A stretch of 64,000 nt of DNA from Psychromonas sp. MME1 (GCF_041080865.1 NZ_CP160906.1:1736001-1800000), one strand, 5' to 3'; counted from the first letter of the stretch, positions 28,855-36,819 are shown. Numbers and translations: made by a program. Notes: generated by a model not told the origin, from the sequence alone.

Positions 28855-29417
28855 TTAAAACACCAATCAGTAAGTTAGTTAATAGTGAATGGCTGATATT
28901 ACTAAATTACACATCAATTTTATCAAGCCTAAGTCAAAAATATGAGTGTCATTTATATTTTTTAGATAGACATTCATCTTTGTTCGTATATGGATGAACT
29001 CAGGACTATTTCAGTCTATGCTAATAAACTCAACGGACCTTGTCTGATAACTGATTAACCACCTTGCATCAGGTAGACGCTACTGATGATAAACCATTGC
29101 TTTAAGAGAACAACCTCCTTCCAGCTTACCAAAAAAAAACAATCACTTAGATAGTCATCAAAATTCAATAAATATTGCTAATTATCAGTAGGTTATGTTT
29201 TATATTAGTAATACAATGAGATTGATAAATGCTGGTGGTAAGTTTAATGATTATCTATTTAATACACTAAGGAGTATTAAAATATTTAAGATCAAAGGAC
29301 ATATTCGATATTTTTTATCGCTTGAATTTGTTCCATTAATAATCGTATTCTAGTTTTTTAGAAACCTATATTACCAATGTGCATATACCCATATTCGGGT
29401 TATTAAAGGAGTCTATT
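28855..29417. other. Intergenic stretch between HEPN gene and the RadC module
   Basis: No convincing gene. It contains the right copy of the 103-bp repeat (29140-29242) and an orphan AAGGAGG-type ribosome site on the minus strand near 29115 that leads into no frame longer than a few codons, perhaps the trace of a deleted gene. Confidence 0.5.
29140..29242 (+). repeat. 103-bp island repeat, right copy
   Basis: Partner of 7980-8082 (ungapped, about 71 percent identity). Same orientation, ending with the Chi-like octamer GCTGGTGG. Here it lies about 175 bp upstream of the degenerate radC rather than next to a nuclease gene. Confidence 0.6.
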
Positions 29418-29612
29418 ATGCACAATAAAGCACAACACAATTATCCTCACCAGCAACCTATGACCGAGCATCAAATTTTAGAAAATTCAGCAGAGATCAT
29501 TGATAATAAATTTACTGAGAAAAATGCATTAACAATATTTGACGTTCGCGTATTGGACAATATCGTAATTGACCGTGATCCTATTTCATTTGCTGAGCGA
29601 GGGTTAATCTAA
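29418..29612 (+). pseudogene. radC: radC with internal deletion, module copy 1
   Basis: 64 codons. The N-terminal stretch (MTEHQILENSAEIIDNKF) and the C-terminal stretch (FDVRVLDNIVIDRDPISF, AERGLI) match the complete RadC at 31085-31561. The roughly 95 residues between, including the JAMM metal site HNHPSG, are missing. The junction lies between KFTEK and NALTIFD, and the reading frame is kept. The ATG has a good AAGGAG site. It still overlaps the next gene by the TAATG arrangement, so it may be kept only as a translated leader. Confidence 0.8.
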
Positions 29613-30040
29613 TGGATATTAAATTTAATCAAAGTGTCATTAAGATATCGAACCGATTGTTCGCGGTATTAAAACAAGCAATAGAGCGTCAAGTTGTTAA
29701 AAGGGAGGTTTCACAGATTACCTTTAATTACCGTGATAGTAGTTATTCCTGTGACGCTGGTGGTTATCACCCTGTTGAGATAGCACTACAAAAAGACCAG
29801 GAAAGTAACAGTTGGAGTTTGTTATACATTACGGACTTTTGTTATTACGGTCACCCGTACGCAGAGCTATGCAAAGATCTCGACTTTGATTTTGAAACCG
29901 AGTTTTTCATGGGTGTTTATACCCCTCCCCGCCCAATGAGCCAACCAAGTGTTAAAGAGATATATAACCTTTGGCAGGATAACTTTTTAAGTTACCTGGA
30001 ATATGGTGCGTTTGATGAAATAGAGGTGAATGCATGTTGA
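29612..30040 (+). CDS. DUF2787-type protein, module copy 1
   Basis: 142 residues. Begins MDIKFNQSVIKIS; middle FNYRDSSYS ... AGGYHPVEIAL; then LLYITDFCYYG and DLDFDFETEFF, fitting my recollection of the DUF2787 family found beside RadC in gammaproteobacterial islands. The function is unknown to me. Its ATG overlaps the radC-remnant stop (TAATG), so translation is coupled. The diverged second copy is at 31561-32019. No signal peptide or membrane segment. Confidence 0.7.
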   Translation: MDIKFNQSVIKISNRLFAVLKQAIERQVVKREVSQITFNYRDSSYSCDAGGYHPVEIALQKDQESNSWSLLYITDFCYYGHPYAELCKDLDFDFETEFFMGVYTPPRPMSQPSVKEIYNLWQDNFLSYLEYGAFDEIEVNAC

Positions 30041-30097
30041 TGAAAACTCAAGTTCCTAATTTAGCCTTTTATGAATCAGCAAATAAGGAAGCAGACT

Positions 30098-30658
30098 ATG
30101 CCTGAAGTCCAAGCAGTGAAAAGTCTTGATACGGTTAAGCTCATTAGCCATCTATTAGAGAGAACCTATAGTAAGCAAATGTCTGATGTGTGGAATGTAG
30201 GATTAAACCTTGCTCTACGGATATCTGATTTACTTTCCATTAGGTTTGATGATATTAATGGTGATCGGCTGGTGGTCAAAGAATCCAAAACAGGAAAATT
30301 AGCGAATATTAAACTAAATCAGAAGGCTATTAATACCATTGAGCAAATACAAACTGAACATCCTGACCACATTTATCTATTTCAATCTTATCGTAATCAA
30401 CAAGCCTTGAATAAAGATCCTAAACCAATCACTAGAAGAGCCGTATCTCAAGCCTTTGCTATGATAGGTAAGGAAGTCAATGTATCGTTAGGAACGCACT
30501 CAATGCGTAAGACAAGAGGCTACCATCTATATCAAAAGACTAAAGATATAGCACGAGTAATGAAAATGCTTCGCCACTCTTCTGAAGGCGTAACACTACG
30601 TTATATTGGCATTACACAGGATGATGTTGATAAAGACTTTGTTGATTTGGAGATTTAA
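30098..30658 (+). CDS. Small tyrosine recombinase (catalytic domain only), copy 2
   Basis: 186 residues from the ATG at 30098, which has AAGGA eight bases upstream; an in-frame ATG nine codons earlier has no such site. Nearly identical in layout to the gene at 3782: Arg41, His134-x-x-Arg137, His160 and Tyr169 are all present (LRISDLLS, HSMRKTRGYHLYQ, LRHSSEGVTLRYIG). Catalytically intact by motif. It is third gene of the RadC / DUF2787 / recombinase module. The copy at 3782 has no RadC or DUF2787 partner. Confidence 0.88.
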   Translation: MPEVQAVKSLDTVKLISHLLERTYSKQMSDVWNVGLNLALRISDLLSIRFDDINGDRLVVKESKTGKLANIKLNQKAINTIEQIQTEHPDHIYLFQSYRNQQALNKDPKPITRRAVSQAFAMIGKEVNVSLGTHSMRKTRGYHLYQKTKDIARVMKMLRHSSEGVTLRYIGITQDDVDKDFVDLEI

Positions 30659-30704
30659 CAATCACTATATTCCACAACTGACTACACCATAACAGTAATA
30701 ACTA

Positions 30705-30742
30705 AATGATAAGGACCGTATATGTGTACGGTCCTTATCATT
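30705..30742. terminator. Bidirectional terminator between recombinase copy 2 and alpA
   Basis: AATGATAAGGACCGTA and TACGGTCCTTATCATT make 16 perfect pairs around a six-base loop, exactly between two convergent genes. Confidence 0.8.
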
Positions 30743-30747
30743 GCAAC

Positions 30748-30945
30748 CTAGCTTTGTGCTTCTAAATCATCACGCTTAGCAACACGCTCTAACATCCAAT
30801 CGTGAATTTCACTTTCAATCCAGGCCACTGCTCGGTCCCCTAATGATACGGATTTAGGGAAGTGTTCGTTCGCAATATATTTATAAACGGTAGCACGACC
30901 CAAACCAGTGATATTCATTACTTCTTTTAATCTGATGAATCTCAT
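30748..30945 (-). CDS. alpA: AlpA-family regulator
   Basis: 65 residues, one helix-turn-helix. The pattern RLKEVMNITGLGRATVYKYI, then FPKSVSLGDRAVAWIESEI, is the standard AlpA/MerR-like fold of prophages and islands. AlpA proteins activate excision or integrase genes and are often the directionality switch. It sits between the two module copies and points the opposite way, so its transcript runs toward the shared terminator. Confident by motif; its target here is unknown. Confidence 0.9.
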   Translation of the reverse strand: MRFIRLKEVMNITGLGRATVYKYIANEHFPKSVSLGDRAVAWIESEIHDWMLERVAKRDDLEAQS

Positions 30946-31084
30946 GAGAATTATCCTTATGTTATTTCCTCATGCAATTGCTCGGTTCTGTTTTTTTTCA
31001 CGTATTGAATAAAGTTCAAGATTATTCGAAGCCTATATCACTTCTATGCATGGTCCCGCTATTGGGTAATCAAAGGAGAGAGTG

Positions 31085-31561
31085 ATGCACACAAAATCAA
31101 ACCACTGTTACGAATTGAATAAACCAATGAACGAACACCAAATACTGGAAAAAGCGGCTGAAATCATTGCTACTAAGTTTGCTGGTGGCGATATGTTTAC
31201 TGATGCAAAAGCAACCAAGGATTATTTAACCTTTAAATTAGCTAATTATGAAAAAGAGGTGTTTGCTGTAATGTTGTTAAATACCCAGCATCAGCTGATT
31301 GAATACCGGGAGCTATTCTTTGGCTCGATAGATAGCGCCAGTGTTTATCCGAGAGAAGTCGTTAAGACAGTGTTAGAAGTAAATGCCAGTGCAGTGATCT
31401 TCGCCCACAACCACCCATCCGGCATTGCGGAGCCCTCAGAGTCTGATAAGCGTATTACCAGGCGGTTAGTCGATGCTTTAGCACTCATTGATACTCGAGT
31501 GTTAGATCATGTCGTGGTTGGCCGAGAGTCTGTCTCATTTGCTGAGCGGGGCTTGATCTAA
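31085..31561 (+). CDS. radC: RadC-family JAMM protein, module copy 2 (complete)
   Basis: 158 residues. The MPN/JAMM metal site is intact: HNHPSGIAEPSESD, with an upstream Glu in KEVFAVMLLNTQHQL, and RVLDHVVVGRESVSFAERG at the C-terminus. The chromosomal RadC's N-terminal helix-hairpin-helix is replaced by a short lead, as in island-borne RadC. Despite the name, a DNA-repair role is not established; island RadC is linked with integration and mobility by context only. Start at the ATG (31085) behind AAAGGAGAG; a GTG one codon earlier is less likely. The stop overlaps the next ATG. Confidence 0.9.
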   Translation: MHTKSNHCYELNKPMNEHQILEKAAEIIATKFAGGDMFTDAKATKDYLTFKLANYEKEVFAVMLLNTQHQLIEYRELFFGSIDSASVYPREVVKTVLEVNASAVIFAHNHPSGIAEPSESDKRITRRLVDALALIDTRVLDHVVVGRESVSFAERGLI

Positions 31562-32019
31562 TGGATATAAAATTAAAGCAGGGTGTTTTTTATCGATGCA
31601 GTAAGTTGTTTATTGATTTAGGTCGGTTTCTCAAAGAATGTGTTATCAAGATCTGTCACAAGCTGTTTGCTGTTTTAAGGAAAGCTATCAAACAAACCGT
31701 TAAAGATGATATTTTGCAATTCATATTTAACTATCTTGATAGCCCTTACCTTCGAGAGTCAGACAGTTATGATTCTGTTGTGTTATCTAAGGCAAAAGGT
31801 ACATTCAATGGAATTGAGTTCAACCGTGACGGCGATTCATATGCAGGGATGGTTGGAGAGTTCGACTTTGACTTTAGCTCCGAAACGCCTTTTGTTCCTT
31901 ACTCACAACTAAGTTTAATAATCGCTCATATCAAAGCTATTTTTAAATTGTGGGTGAACGACTTTTATAACTTTCTAAAATATGGTGTTTTCTATCCGAT
32001 AAAGCTGAATGCCTGGTGA
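31561..32019 (+). CDS. Diverged DUF2787-like protein, module copy 2
   Basis: 152 residues. Both ends align with the 142-residue protein at 29612 (MDIK; VIKICHKLFAVLRKAIK; FNYLDSPY; IFKLWVNDF, LKYGVFYPIKLNAW). The middle is changed and the AGGYHPVEI segment is lost, while an insertion of about 20 residues follows the start. It may be a decaying copy or a functional divergence. TAATG overlap with radC. Confidence 0.62.
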   Translation: MDIKLKQGVFYRCSKLFIDLGRFLKECVIKICHKLFAVLRKAIKQTVKDDILQFIFNYLDSPYLRESDSYDSVVLSKAKGTFNGIEFNRDGDSYAGMVGEFDFDFSSETPFVPYSQLSLIIAHIKAIFKLWVNDFYNFLKYGVFYPIKLNAW

Positions 32020-32145
32020 GGCTCATTTCAACTTCCCAATTTAGCATTATGGGAACTTGCAAACCCTTATGTAGCAAGGGTTTGCTCTCGTCCGCCCCTC
32101 TCAAGTACTCAATTCTTCGTTTCATGATAAAAAAGGAAGTTGATT

Positions 32146-32229
32146 ATGTCTGAGGATCAAGCAGTGAAGGTTTAACACTTGGTCATATCAGTATTACTCA
32201 CAAATAATCTTGATAAAGACGTTGCTTAA
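32146..32229 (+). pseudogene. Remnant of a third tyrosine recombinase (ends only)
   Basis: Behind AAGGA comes ATG TCT GAG GAT CAA GCA GTG AAG, the start of the recombinase (M-S/P-E-x-QAVK). Immediately after, in shifted frames, come GLTLGHISIT and then NLDKDVA-stop, which match the family end GVTLRYIGIT ... DVDKDFVDLE. Some 155 residues in between are gone. The order RadC, DUF2787, recombinase is therefore the same as in module copy 1. It lies just before a strong terminator. Confidence 0.75.
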
Positions 32230-32263
32230 ATAACAATTTAACCACCTATTTAAATTCCATTCT

Positions 32264-32293
32264 AGCCTGTGCATAAAGCACGGGCTTTTTTAT
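32264..32293 (+). terminator. Intrinsic terminator after module copy 2
   Basis: AGCCTGTGC and GCACGGGCT pair (one T-G pair) around ATAAA, followed at once by TTTTTTAT. Textbook Rho-independent form. Confidence 0.85.
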
Positions 32294-32318
32294 ATACAAA
32301 ATTCAAAAGGAACAAACC

Positions 32319-32795
32319 ATGCCATATTTGACCCGTGTTAATACAACACAAGAAGTTGATTTAGAAATAGATCTGATTGAGCTGGCATATAACCATGTCG
32401 ATTCGATTCAGGACTTAGAAACGCTATTGGAAGGGATATCATCACACACTGTTGAACAGTATAAAGACAGTCTTAAAGAAAAATCGAAAGAAGAGATTTA
32501 CGATAATATAACTTGTACCCAAAAATTAGCTGAATTTATTGATAATATCGCCGATTCAATTACAGATGACTATCGACAAAATATCATTGATGAAGAGATT
32601 AACAAGCGACCTGTGGATATAGTTGATGCAACTTGCTCTGCTACAGATGATGAACTGCAAGATCTACTTATTTGCATATTGAATCAGCATCCTAAAGCAC
32701 TACATCAATTTCTAACAAGTCAGCACAAGGTAGTAAAGCTTGCGATGATTGAGAGTGCACAGGCATTGCTGAAGGAGTTAGAAGATTACTTCTAG
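32319..32795 (+). CDS. Uncharacterised 158-residue acidic protein
   Basis: Acidic and helical, no cysteine motif, membrane segment or signal peptide. Segments such as IDLIELAYNHVDSIQDLETLL and ATDDELQDLLICILNQHP look like paired helices. A good AAAGGAAC ribosome site precedes the ATG. It follows the terminator of module copy 2 and is followed by its own hairpin at 32806, so it is a separate unit. An island gene of unknown function. Confidence 0.6.
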   Translation: MPYLTRVNTTQEVDLEIDLIELAYNHVDSIQDLETLLEGISSHTVEQYKDSLKEKSKEEIYDNITCTQKLAEFIDNIADSITDDYRQNIIDEEINKRPVDIVDATCSATDDELQDLLICILNQHPKALHQFLTSQHKVVKLAMIESAQALLKELEDYF

Positions 32796-32805
32796 AGTGC
32801 ACCTT

Positions 32806-32827
32806 GAGGGGGGATTCGCCTCCCCCT
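32806..32827 (+). terminator. GC-rich hairpin after the 158-residue protein
   Basis: AGGGGG and CCCCCT (or GAGG and CCTC) pair 11 bp past the stop, with a short T-containing tail. Moderate support. Confidence 0.5.
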
Positions 32828-32923
32828 ATTCTATATTATACTGAGGTTGTTAGCTGAACCTCCAATCTTATCAAGTCAGAAATGGTTATCAATGGTGATC
32901 CAGCTAGTAATCACAATTACGTT

Positions 32924-33603
32924 CTAGGACTGGCTACAGCTAAATGTTCTTGATCCCCCTCTGTAGTCTTTGGTCTCTACTTTGGCCATATAACTAGCTC
33001 GGCGTAAGAGCTCCCCTTCCGAACCTATTTTATTAAGCGAATAAGTTGCATTTTGTGGAATGTATACCAAGTTCGGATAGTTCTCTACCCAGACACCCAA
33101 TGCGCTGGCCCAAGCTTGCCTAATGCGGTTAACCATTGAGTCAGCCTCGTAATCATTTAAATTTCCTAAATAGGGAGGAAATACGTCACCATTGAGCAAA
33201 ATTAATACGTGGTAGTGATGCTTTCCATCCTGCCCTAGTTCCCTACACCAGAAGTATCTCACCGTACAAGGGCGTAATGATATTCGTGCTTTTCGTCTTT
33301 TCTCTAGATTGTGTTTAATACGGGCTTTGAATGCATCGATAAACCTTGAAATCACAGCAGGATCGATACGAATTAAGCTAGTTGGAGAATCTCGATCAAG
33401 TAGATCTAAAGATGACCTACCAGGAAACCTAAGGTCAAAACGGAAAGCAAGCGTTTTGGGTGCTCATAGATAGAATTAGTAATTGTTGTATGTAATGCTT
33501 GTAATGCCTTAATATCAAAAGGCGCATATTCCTCCAATATAGGCAGATCGTTGAATTTGCTTTCGTTGTACTGTCTGGATTGTGGTAGTTTGTATGTGTT
33601 CAT
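32924..33603 (-). pseudogene. Inovirus Gp2 / YagK-YfjJ-like protein, frameshifted
   Basis: Two overlapping frames make one protein of about 227 residues. The first (33603 to 33406) ends ...IYEHPKRLLS; in the other frame it continues LAFRFDLRFPGRSSLDLL and DRDSPTSLIRIDPAVISR, then FIDAFKARIKHN, VRYFWCRELG, HYHVLILLNGDVF to 32924. One extra A in the four-A run near 33440 would join them. The WCRE ... HYHVLI pattern resembles the Gp2/YagK-YfjJ replication-associated family of inovirus-like and island elements. Probably a replication or plasmid-like gene of the island. Confidence 0.72.
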
Positions 33604-34008
33604 TATTGCTCCTATGCTTTAGTGTTCACATAGGAGTTGTCGCCACTGTAATAAATTATTTTTTAGGATGTACTCTTACTACCCCTTCCACTCATATTGC
33701 TCTATGATTTATTATAATAAACTAACAGCACATTAAAGATGATACATCTACCTTCCTTAACTAAGCTATATGGGGTGTCTCTAATCAATTCCGGGAAATT
33801 ATTACTCTGGAGTTATTTTTTAGGTCATATGTGGAAACAAGTAATTTACCCCCCGTAAATGTAAAAATAAATCTTACTGTTTTAAAAGACAAGTTCCCAT
33901 AATATTGTTTGAAACCTGCGATTTGGAAATTGCAATATTTATTCCTAGTCAGAAGCTTAAACATAACTCGATAGATAAAACCAAAACTAATCAATTCGTT
34001 TTAAATAA
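33604..34008. other. Mostly empty stretch between the Gp2-like gene and the next gene
   Basis: No well-supported gene. A 69-codon minus-strand frame (33785-33994) exists 15 bp after the 34009-34410 gene but has no ribosome site and no recognisable motif, so I leave it uncalled. AT-rich. Confidence 0.4.
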
Positions 34009-34410
34009 TCACACAAAACCATTTTGCTCTTTCTGTTGTTCGGCACTTTTCGATAATTCTTCTAGCTCATCTTGAATTACCTTAAGCAAAGCTTCCATCG
34101 TTTCGTCACTAAGAGGAAGCTCCATACAAATACTATCAACACCTTCAGATATAAACCTCTTCTTAGTTACCGAGTTAAAATTAAACGGTATCTGATTTTG
34201 TATACAGATATATGAAATTCTCGCTAAAGTTCTTCCTGCAGATTTTACACTCCCAAATTTCACAAGTTGAGGGTTAGCTCCTCTCTGATATTCAACTTCA
34301 TAATGCTGATCTACTTTTGGGTCCATTAATGTTGGGTATAAAATAAATTCACCTTTAACAAAAAGTCGCAAAGCACCTTTAGAACTAACATACATTTCCA
34401 CATCAACCAT
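34009..34410 (-). CDS. Uncharacterised 133-residue protein
   Basis: Start at the ATG 34410 behind AAGGTG; the frame is open 13 codons further up but without a site. Content is mixed beta then helix: MYVSSKGALRLFVKGEFILYP, a central GSVKSAGRTLARISY, and a Glu/Lys-rich C-terminal helix (ALLKVIQDELEELSKSAEQ) that could be a coiled coil. No known domain recognised. It diverges from the 266-residue gene across 150 bp that carry a 10-bp inverted repeat. Confidence 0.55.
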   Translation of the reverse strand: MVDVEMYVSSKGALRLFVKGEFILYPTLMDPKVDQHYEVEYQRGANPQLVKFGSVKSAGRTLARISYICIQNQIPFNFNSVTKKRFISEGVDSICMELPLSDETMEALLKVIQDELEELSKSAEQQKEQNGFV

Positions 34411-34441
34411 TATAACACCTTGTTTTATAAAAAATAAAAAT

Positions 34442-34555
34442 AATACCAATTACGTTTAAATTACGAAATATACACTTTAATATTACTATTTAAACATACT
34501 TAAATTTTTAAATCATGATATTATTAATTTTATTATAATTATATAAATTGGTATT
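34442..34555. repeat. Inverted pair AATACCAATT / AATTGGTATT in a divergent promoter region
   Basis: Perfect 10-bp arms (34442-34451 and 34546-34555) bracket nearly the whole gap between two divergent genes. Another AATACCAATTT occurs near 35757 and a compact form lies at 57354-57372, so this is a recurrent small genomic repeat and not clearly an operator. Confidence 0.45.
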
Positions 34556-34560
34556 TTAGT

Positions 34561-35361
34561 ATGGATTTATCATTAATTAACGATTTAGTAAATTACGAAT
34601 CTTCTGATTGTGAACTGTCATGGATTTATCAAGAGATTTATACGAACCCGTATAAAAGAGAATCGAGTACCGTACCAGTGACACGAGAAGAGTACTTTCA
34701 AGAAATTCACCAACATCTCGAAAGCAGGCATTTCAAAGATTTATCGACCAGAGTTTCCTACGTACAAAGCATTAAATTCAAGTGCAAAGTTGCCCTTTTA
34801 AGTGACTCAGAGTTTTCCTGGATAAACATAAAAGACTCCCGTCAAATTCTTTGGCTATGGCTACAACTTTATTTCAATAGAAAAGTTGCCTTAACTACTC
34901 TCTCGCGTAGTGAAACGGGTAGGCACAAAGAAGCAATACGCGCCATCGACACAATGAAACTTAGTACAGAACAAAAGCTTGCATATTTACTTGATTTAAA
35001 ATCAAAATGGATGGTTCAAATAGCTATTGATGCGCGAGAACTGTCTTGGCTACGACACAAAGACAAAGGGGTATGCTTATGGGCTGAACGCTACGTGGGC
35101 AAACAAAACAAACCACCTATAGATACAATTTTAAGCAATTTATGCTTGGATCCCTATCTGCTAGTAATGGGATATATTGATACCAGGACAAATGAATATA
35201 AATTTGAATTCATCAGAAAACTTAAATCAGCCTGGATTCAAAAAAATCATAGAAAGAAAGTTGTTGATAAATCCAAGAATGCTTCAACAATCAAACTTTC
35301 ACAAAAACATGCTATGTTGCTAACAGAGATTGTGGCTACTATAAACACGAGAGCACTGTAA
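34561..35361 (+). CDS. Uncharacterised 266-residue protein with internal repeats
   Basis: Trp-rich and helical. A unit of about 37 residues occurs twice: IKFKCKVALLSDSEFSWI then NIKDSRQILWLWLQLYF (around 72-106), and LKSKWMVQIAIDARELSWL then RHKDKGVCLWAERYVG (around 146-180). A partial third lies at the start (CELSWIYQE). The shared pattern is K-x-K-x4-6-D-(S/A)-x-E-(F/L)-SW(I/L) ... KD ... LW. No family recognised; no signal peptide. Weak ribosome site. Last gene before the putative attachment site. Confidence 0.6.
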   Translation: MDLSLINDLVNYESSDCELSWIYQEIYTNPYKRESSTVPVTREEYFQEIHQHLESRHFKDLSTRVSYVQSIKFKCKVALLSDSEFSWINIKDSRQILWLWLQLYFNRKVALTTLSRSETGRHKEAIRAIDTMKLSTEQKLAYLLDLKSKWMVQIAIDARELSWLRHKDKGVCLWAERYVGKQNKPPIDTILSNLCLDPYLLVMGYIDTRTNEYKFEFIRKLKSAWIQKNHRKKVVDKSKNASTIKLSQKHAMLLTEIVATINTRAL

Positions 35362-35819
35362 AAACGCTCGAGTATTTATTAGAAAGTGAGAAATCTAAGA
35401 TTAGCAAAAACTGGTTATAACAACTTTACTACTTTTTCTTTACTTTAATATTTAAAGTAAATTGACACTAAAGACCTTTGGTATTCCAAACTAAAGTAGA
35501 ATATAAAATAATTGTTATTCAATATGTTATGTTTGAAGATGGTGGCTAAATAAAAATGACCTTAACTGAAGTTAGAGAGACGTTATATAAACCAAAGATT
35601 GAATCTAATAAATTGCCATTGGTTATATCGACTAGCATCATCTTAGAAGTTTAAATAGAGCATATGCCTATTTCAAATCATCACGTTTGGTTACTTCTGA
35701 TAATGACATTAAACGACAATAGACAGAATGAAAGGAATCTAAAGTAATACCGAAAGTAATACCAATTTATTTTAAAATTACTTTACAGTTAATTATCAAT
35801 AGATTAAACATTAAATAAT
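35362..35819. other. Intergenic, end of the mobile region
   Basis: AT-rich with no convincing gene. A 32-codon frame (35556-35654, MTLTEVRETLYKPK...) has only a weak GGTGG site and faintly resembles an integrase N-terminus; not called. Confidence 0.4.
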
Positions 35820-35838
35820 AACTCCCCCATCTCCACCA
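35820..35838 (+). other. Putative 3' end of a tmRNA (or tRNA) gene: attachment-site remnant
   Basis: AACTCCCCCATCTCCACCA matches the form of a T-arm 3' strand plus acceptor strand ending CCA. It is very like the E. coli tmRNA 3' end (AACTCCCGCCAGCTCCACCA, from memory). The bases upstream (ATTAAATAATA) cannot form the rest of the T-arm, so only the 3' tail is present. This is what integration of an element at the end of ssrA leaves at its far junction. A terminator follows 8 bp later, as after a normal ssrA. Confidence 0.58.
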
Positions 35839-35846
35839 CCTACTAC

Positions 35847-35884
35847 AAAAGGCTGATTTCCTCAGGGATTTCAGCCTTTTTTGT
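35847..35884 (+). terminator. Rho-independent terminator after the RNA-gene remnant
   Basis: AAAAGGCTGA pairs with TCAGCCTTTT around a 14-base loop, continuing into T6. No coding gene on the plus strand ends nearby, so it most likely belongs to the truncated RNA gene. Confidence 0.75.
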
Positions 35885-36076
35885 TTTATATGGCTAATTT
35901 GTACCACATTTTGTATCACAGGCTGTATTGCTGATAACCTTATTACTCAATGATATTCAATCTATTGTACAAATTTAAAATAACTATTATTCTGGTCTAA
36001 TTTCCCCTTTTACCACTAGCCCAAAATAACCAAAGAGATCTCTATTAAAGAAATAACAGTTAGCGCCAATTATTTA

Positions 36077-36819
36077 TTACTTTTGTCTCACAAATTTTTT
36101 AAATGCGATTAAAGTAGTAACTCCAAATAATAAAATGAACAAAATGTTCGGTCCAGGCACAGGGAAAATAGCATTATCTAATCTTAAAGAAGTTTCATTT
36201 TTCCAACCATCAGATCCAGATTGATTCTTCATATTTAAAGAAAAAAGATAACTACTACCTTCAGATAGAAACAAATTAAAAACTTTCGCGTCAAACATAG
36301 ACAAACTACCAATACTATATTCTATTGTATTGCCTTGAGTGATATCCGTTAAACTAAACATGCTCACCCCTGTTCAGTGCGAAATACCATATTCATTAGT
36401 GCATCATCATCAATCACATCAAACTGCCAACTAAAACTAAAATCCTCAAAAGCAAAACTATCGCCAGGGCTAAGCAGATCTGAATCTTGCCAAACACCAA
36501 AATCAAGAGTAGTCGTTGAAGCGTTTATATCTATGCCAGAGTAATGACTATAATTTTCATTACTGTGGTATGGGCCGCCATAATGTTTTATATATTTTTT
36601 GGTGAATTCTTGGAAATGGTTAAATTTATTATTCGCATCCAACGCATAAAAGAGGTCTCCTTGCGAAGTAAGAGAACGTCTATCACCATCATGAAACTCA
36701 GTTCCAATGATTGATTCATAATAAGCTGAATTTGTTTTTAAAATAGCCCCTGCAACACTTTGCCAAGAGACTATACAGAGTATCAAGAATATAATGCTAT
36801 GTTTATTAACTGTTTTCAT
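36077..36819 (-). pseudogene. PEP-CTERM-like secreted protein, split by one frameshift
   Basis: The first frame (36819-36364) opens with a signal peptide (MKTVNKHSIIFLILCIVS, cut after SVAGA) and a body rich in Tyr, Asp and Ser, ending MVFRTEQG-stop. The second (36367-36077) continues VSMFSLTDITQGNTIEY and ends with a sorting tail PVPGPNILFILLFG then a basic FKKFVRQK. Together they make a typical PEP-CTERM-like protein of about 248 residues, normally anchored and then cleaved by an exosortase. One more G in the GGG at 36367-36369 would join them. No exosortase is in the window. Confidence 0.62.

Noticed and set aside
8071-29238. GCTGGTGG (E. coli Chi) near recBCD as a special signal
   Set aside because: The octamer occurs many times on both strands across the window (for example 29754, 31179, and reversed at 4350, 5905, 16487), so its presence near recBCD is not informative.
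33785-33994. 69-codon minus-strand frame after the 34009 gene
   Set aside because: No ribosome site and no recognisable pattern; could be real, but I cannot support it.
35556-35654. 32-codon plus-strand frame MTLTEVRETLYKPK...
   Set aside because: Slight likeness to an integrase N-terminus only; weak ribosome site, no continuation.
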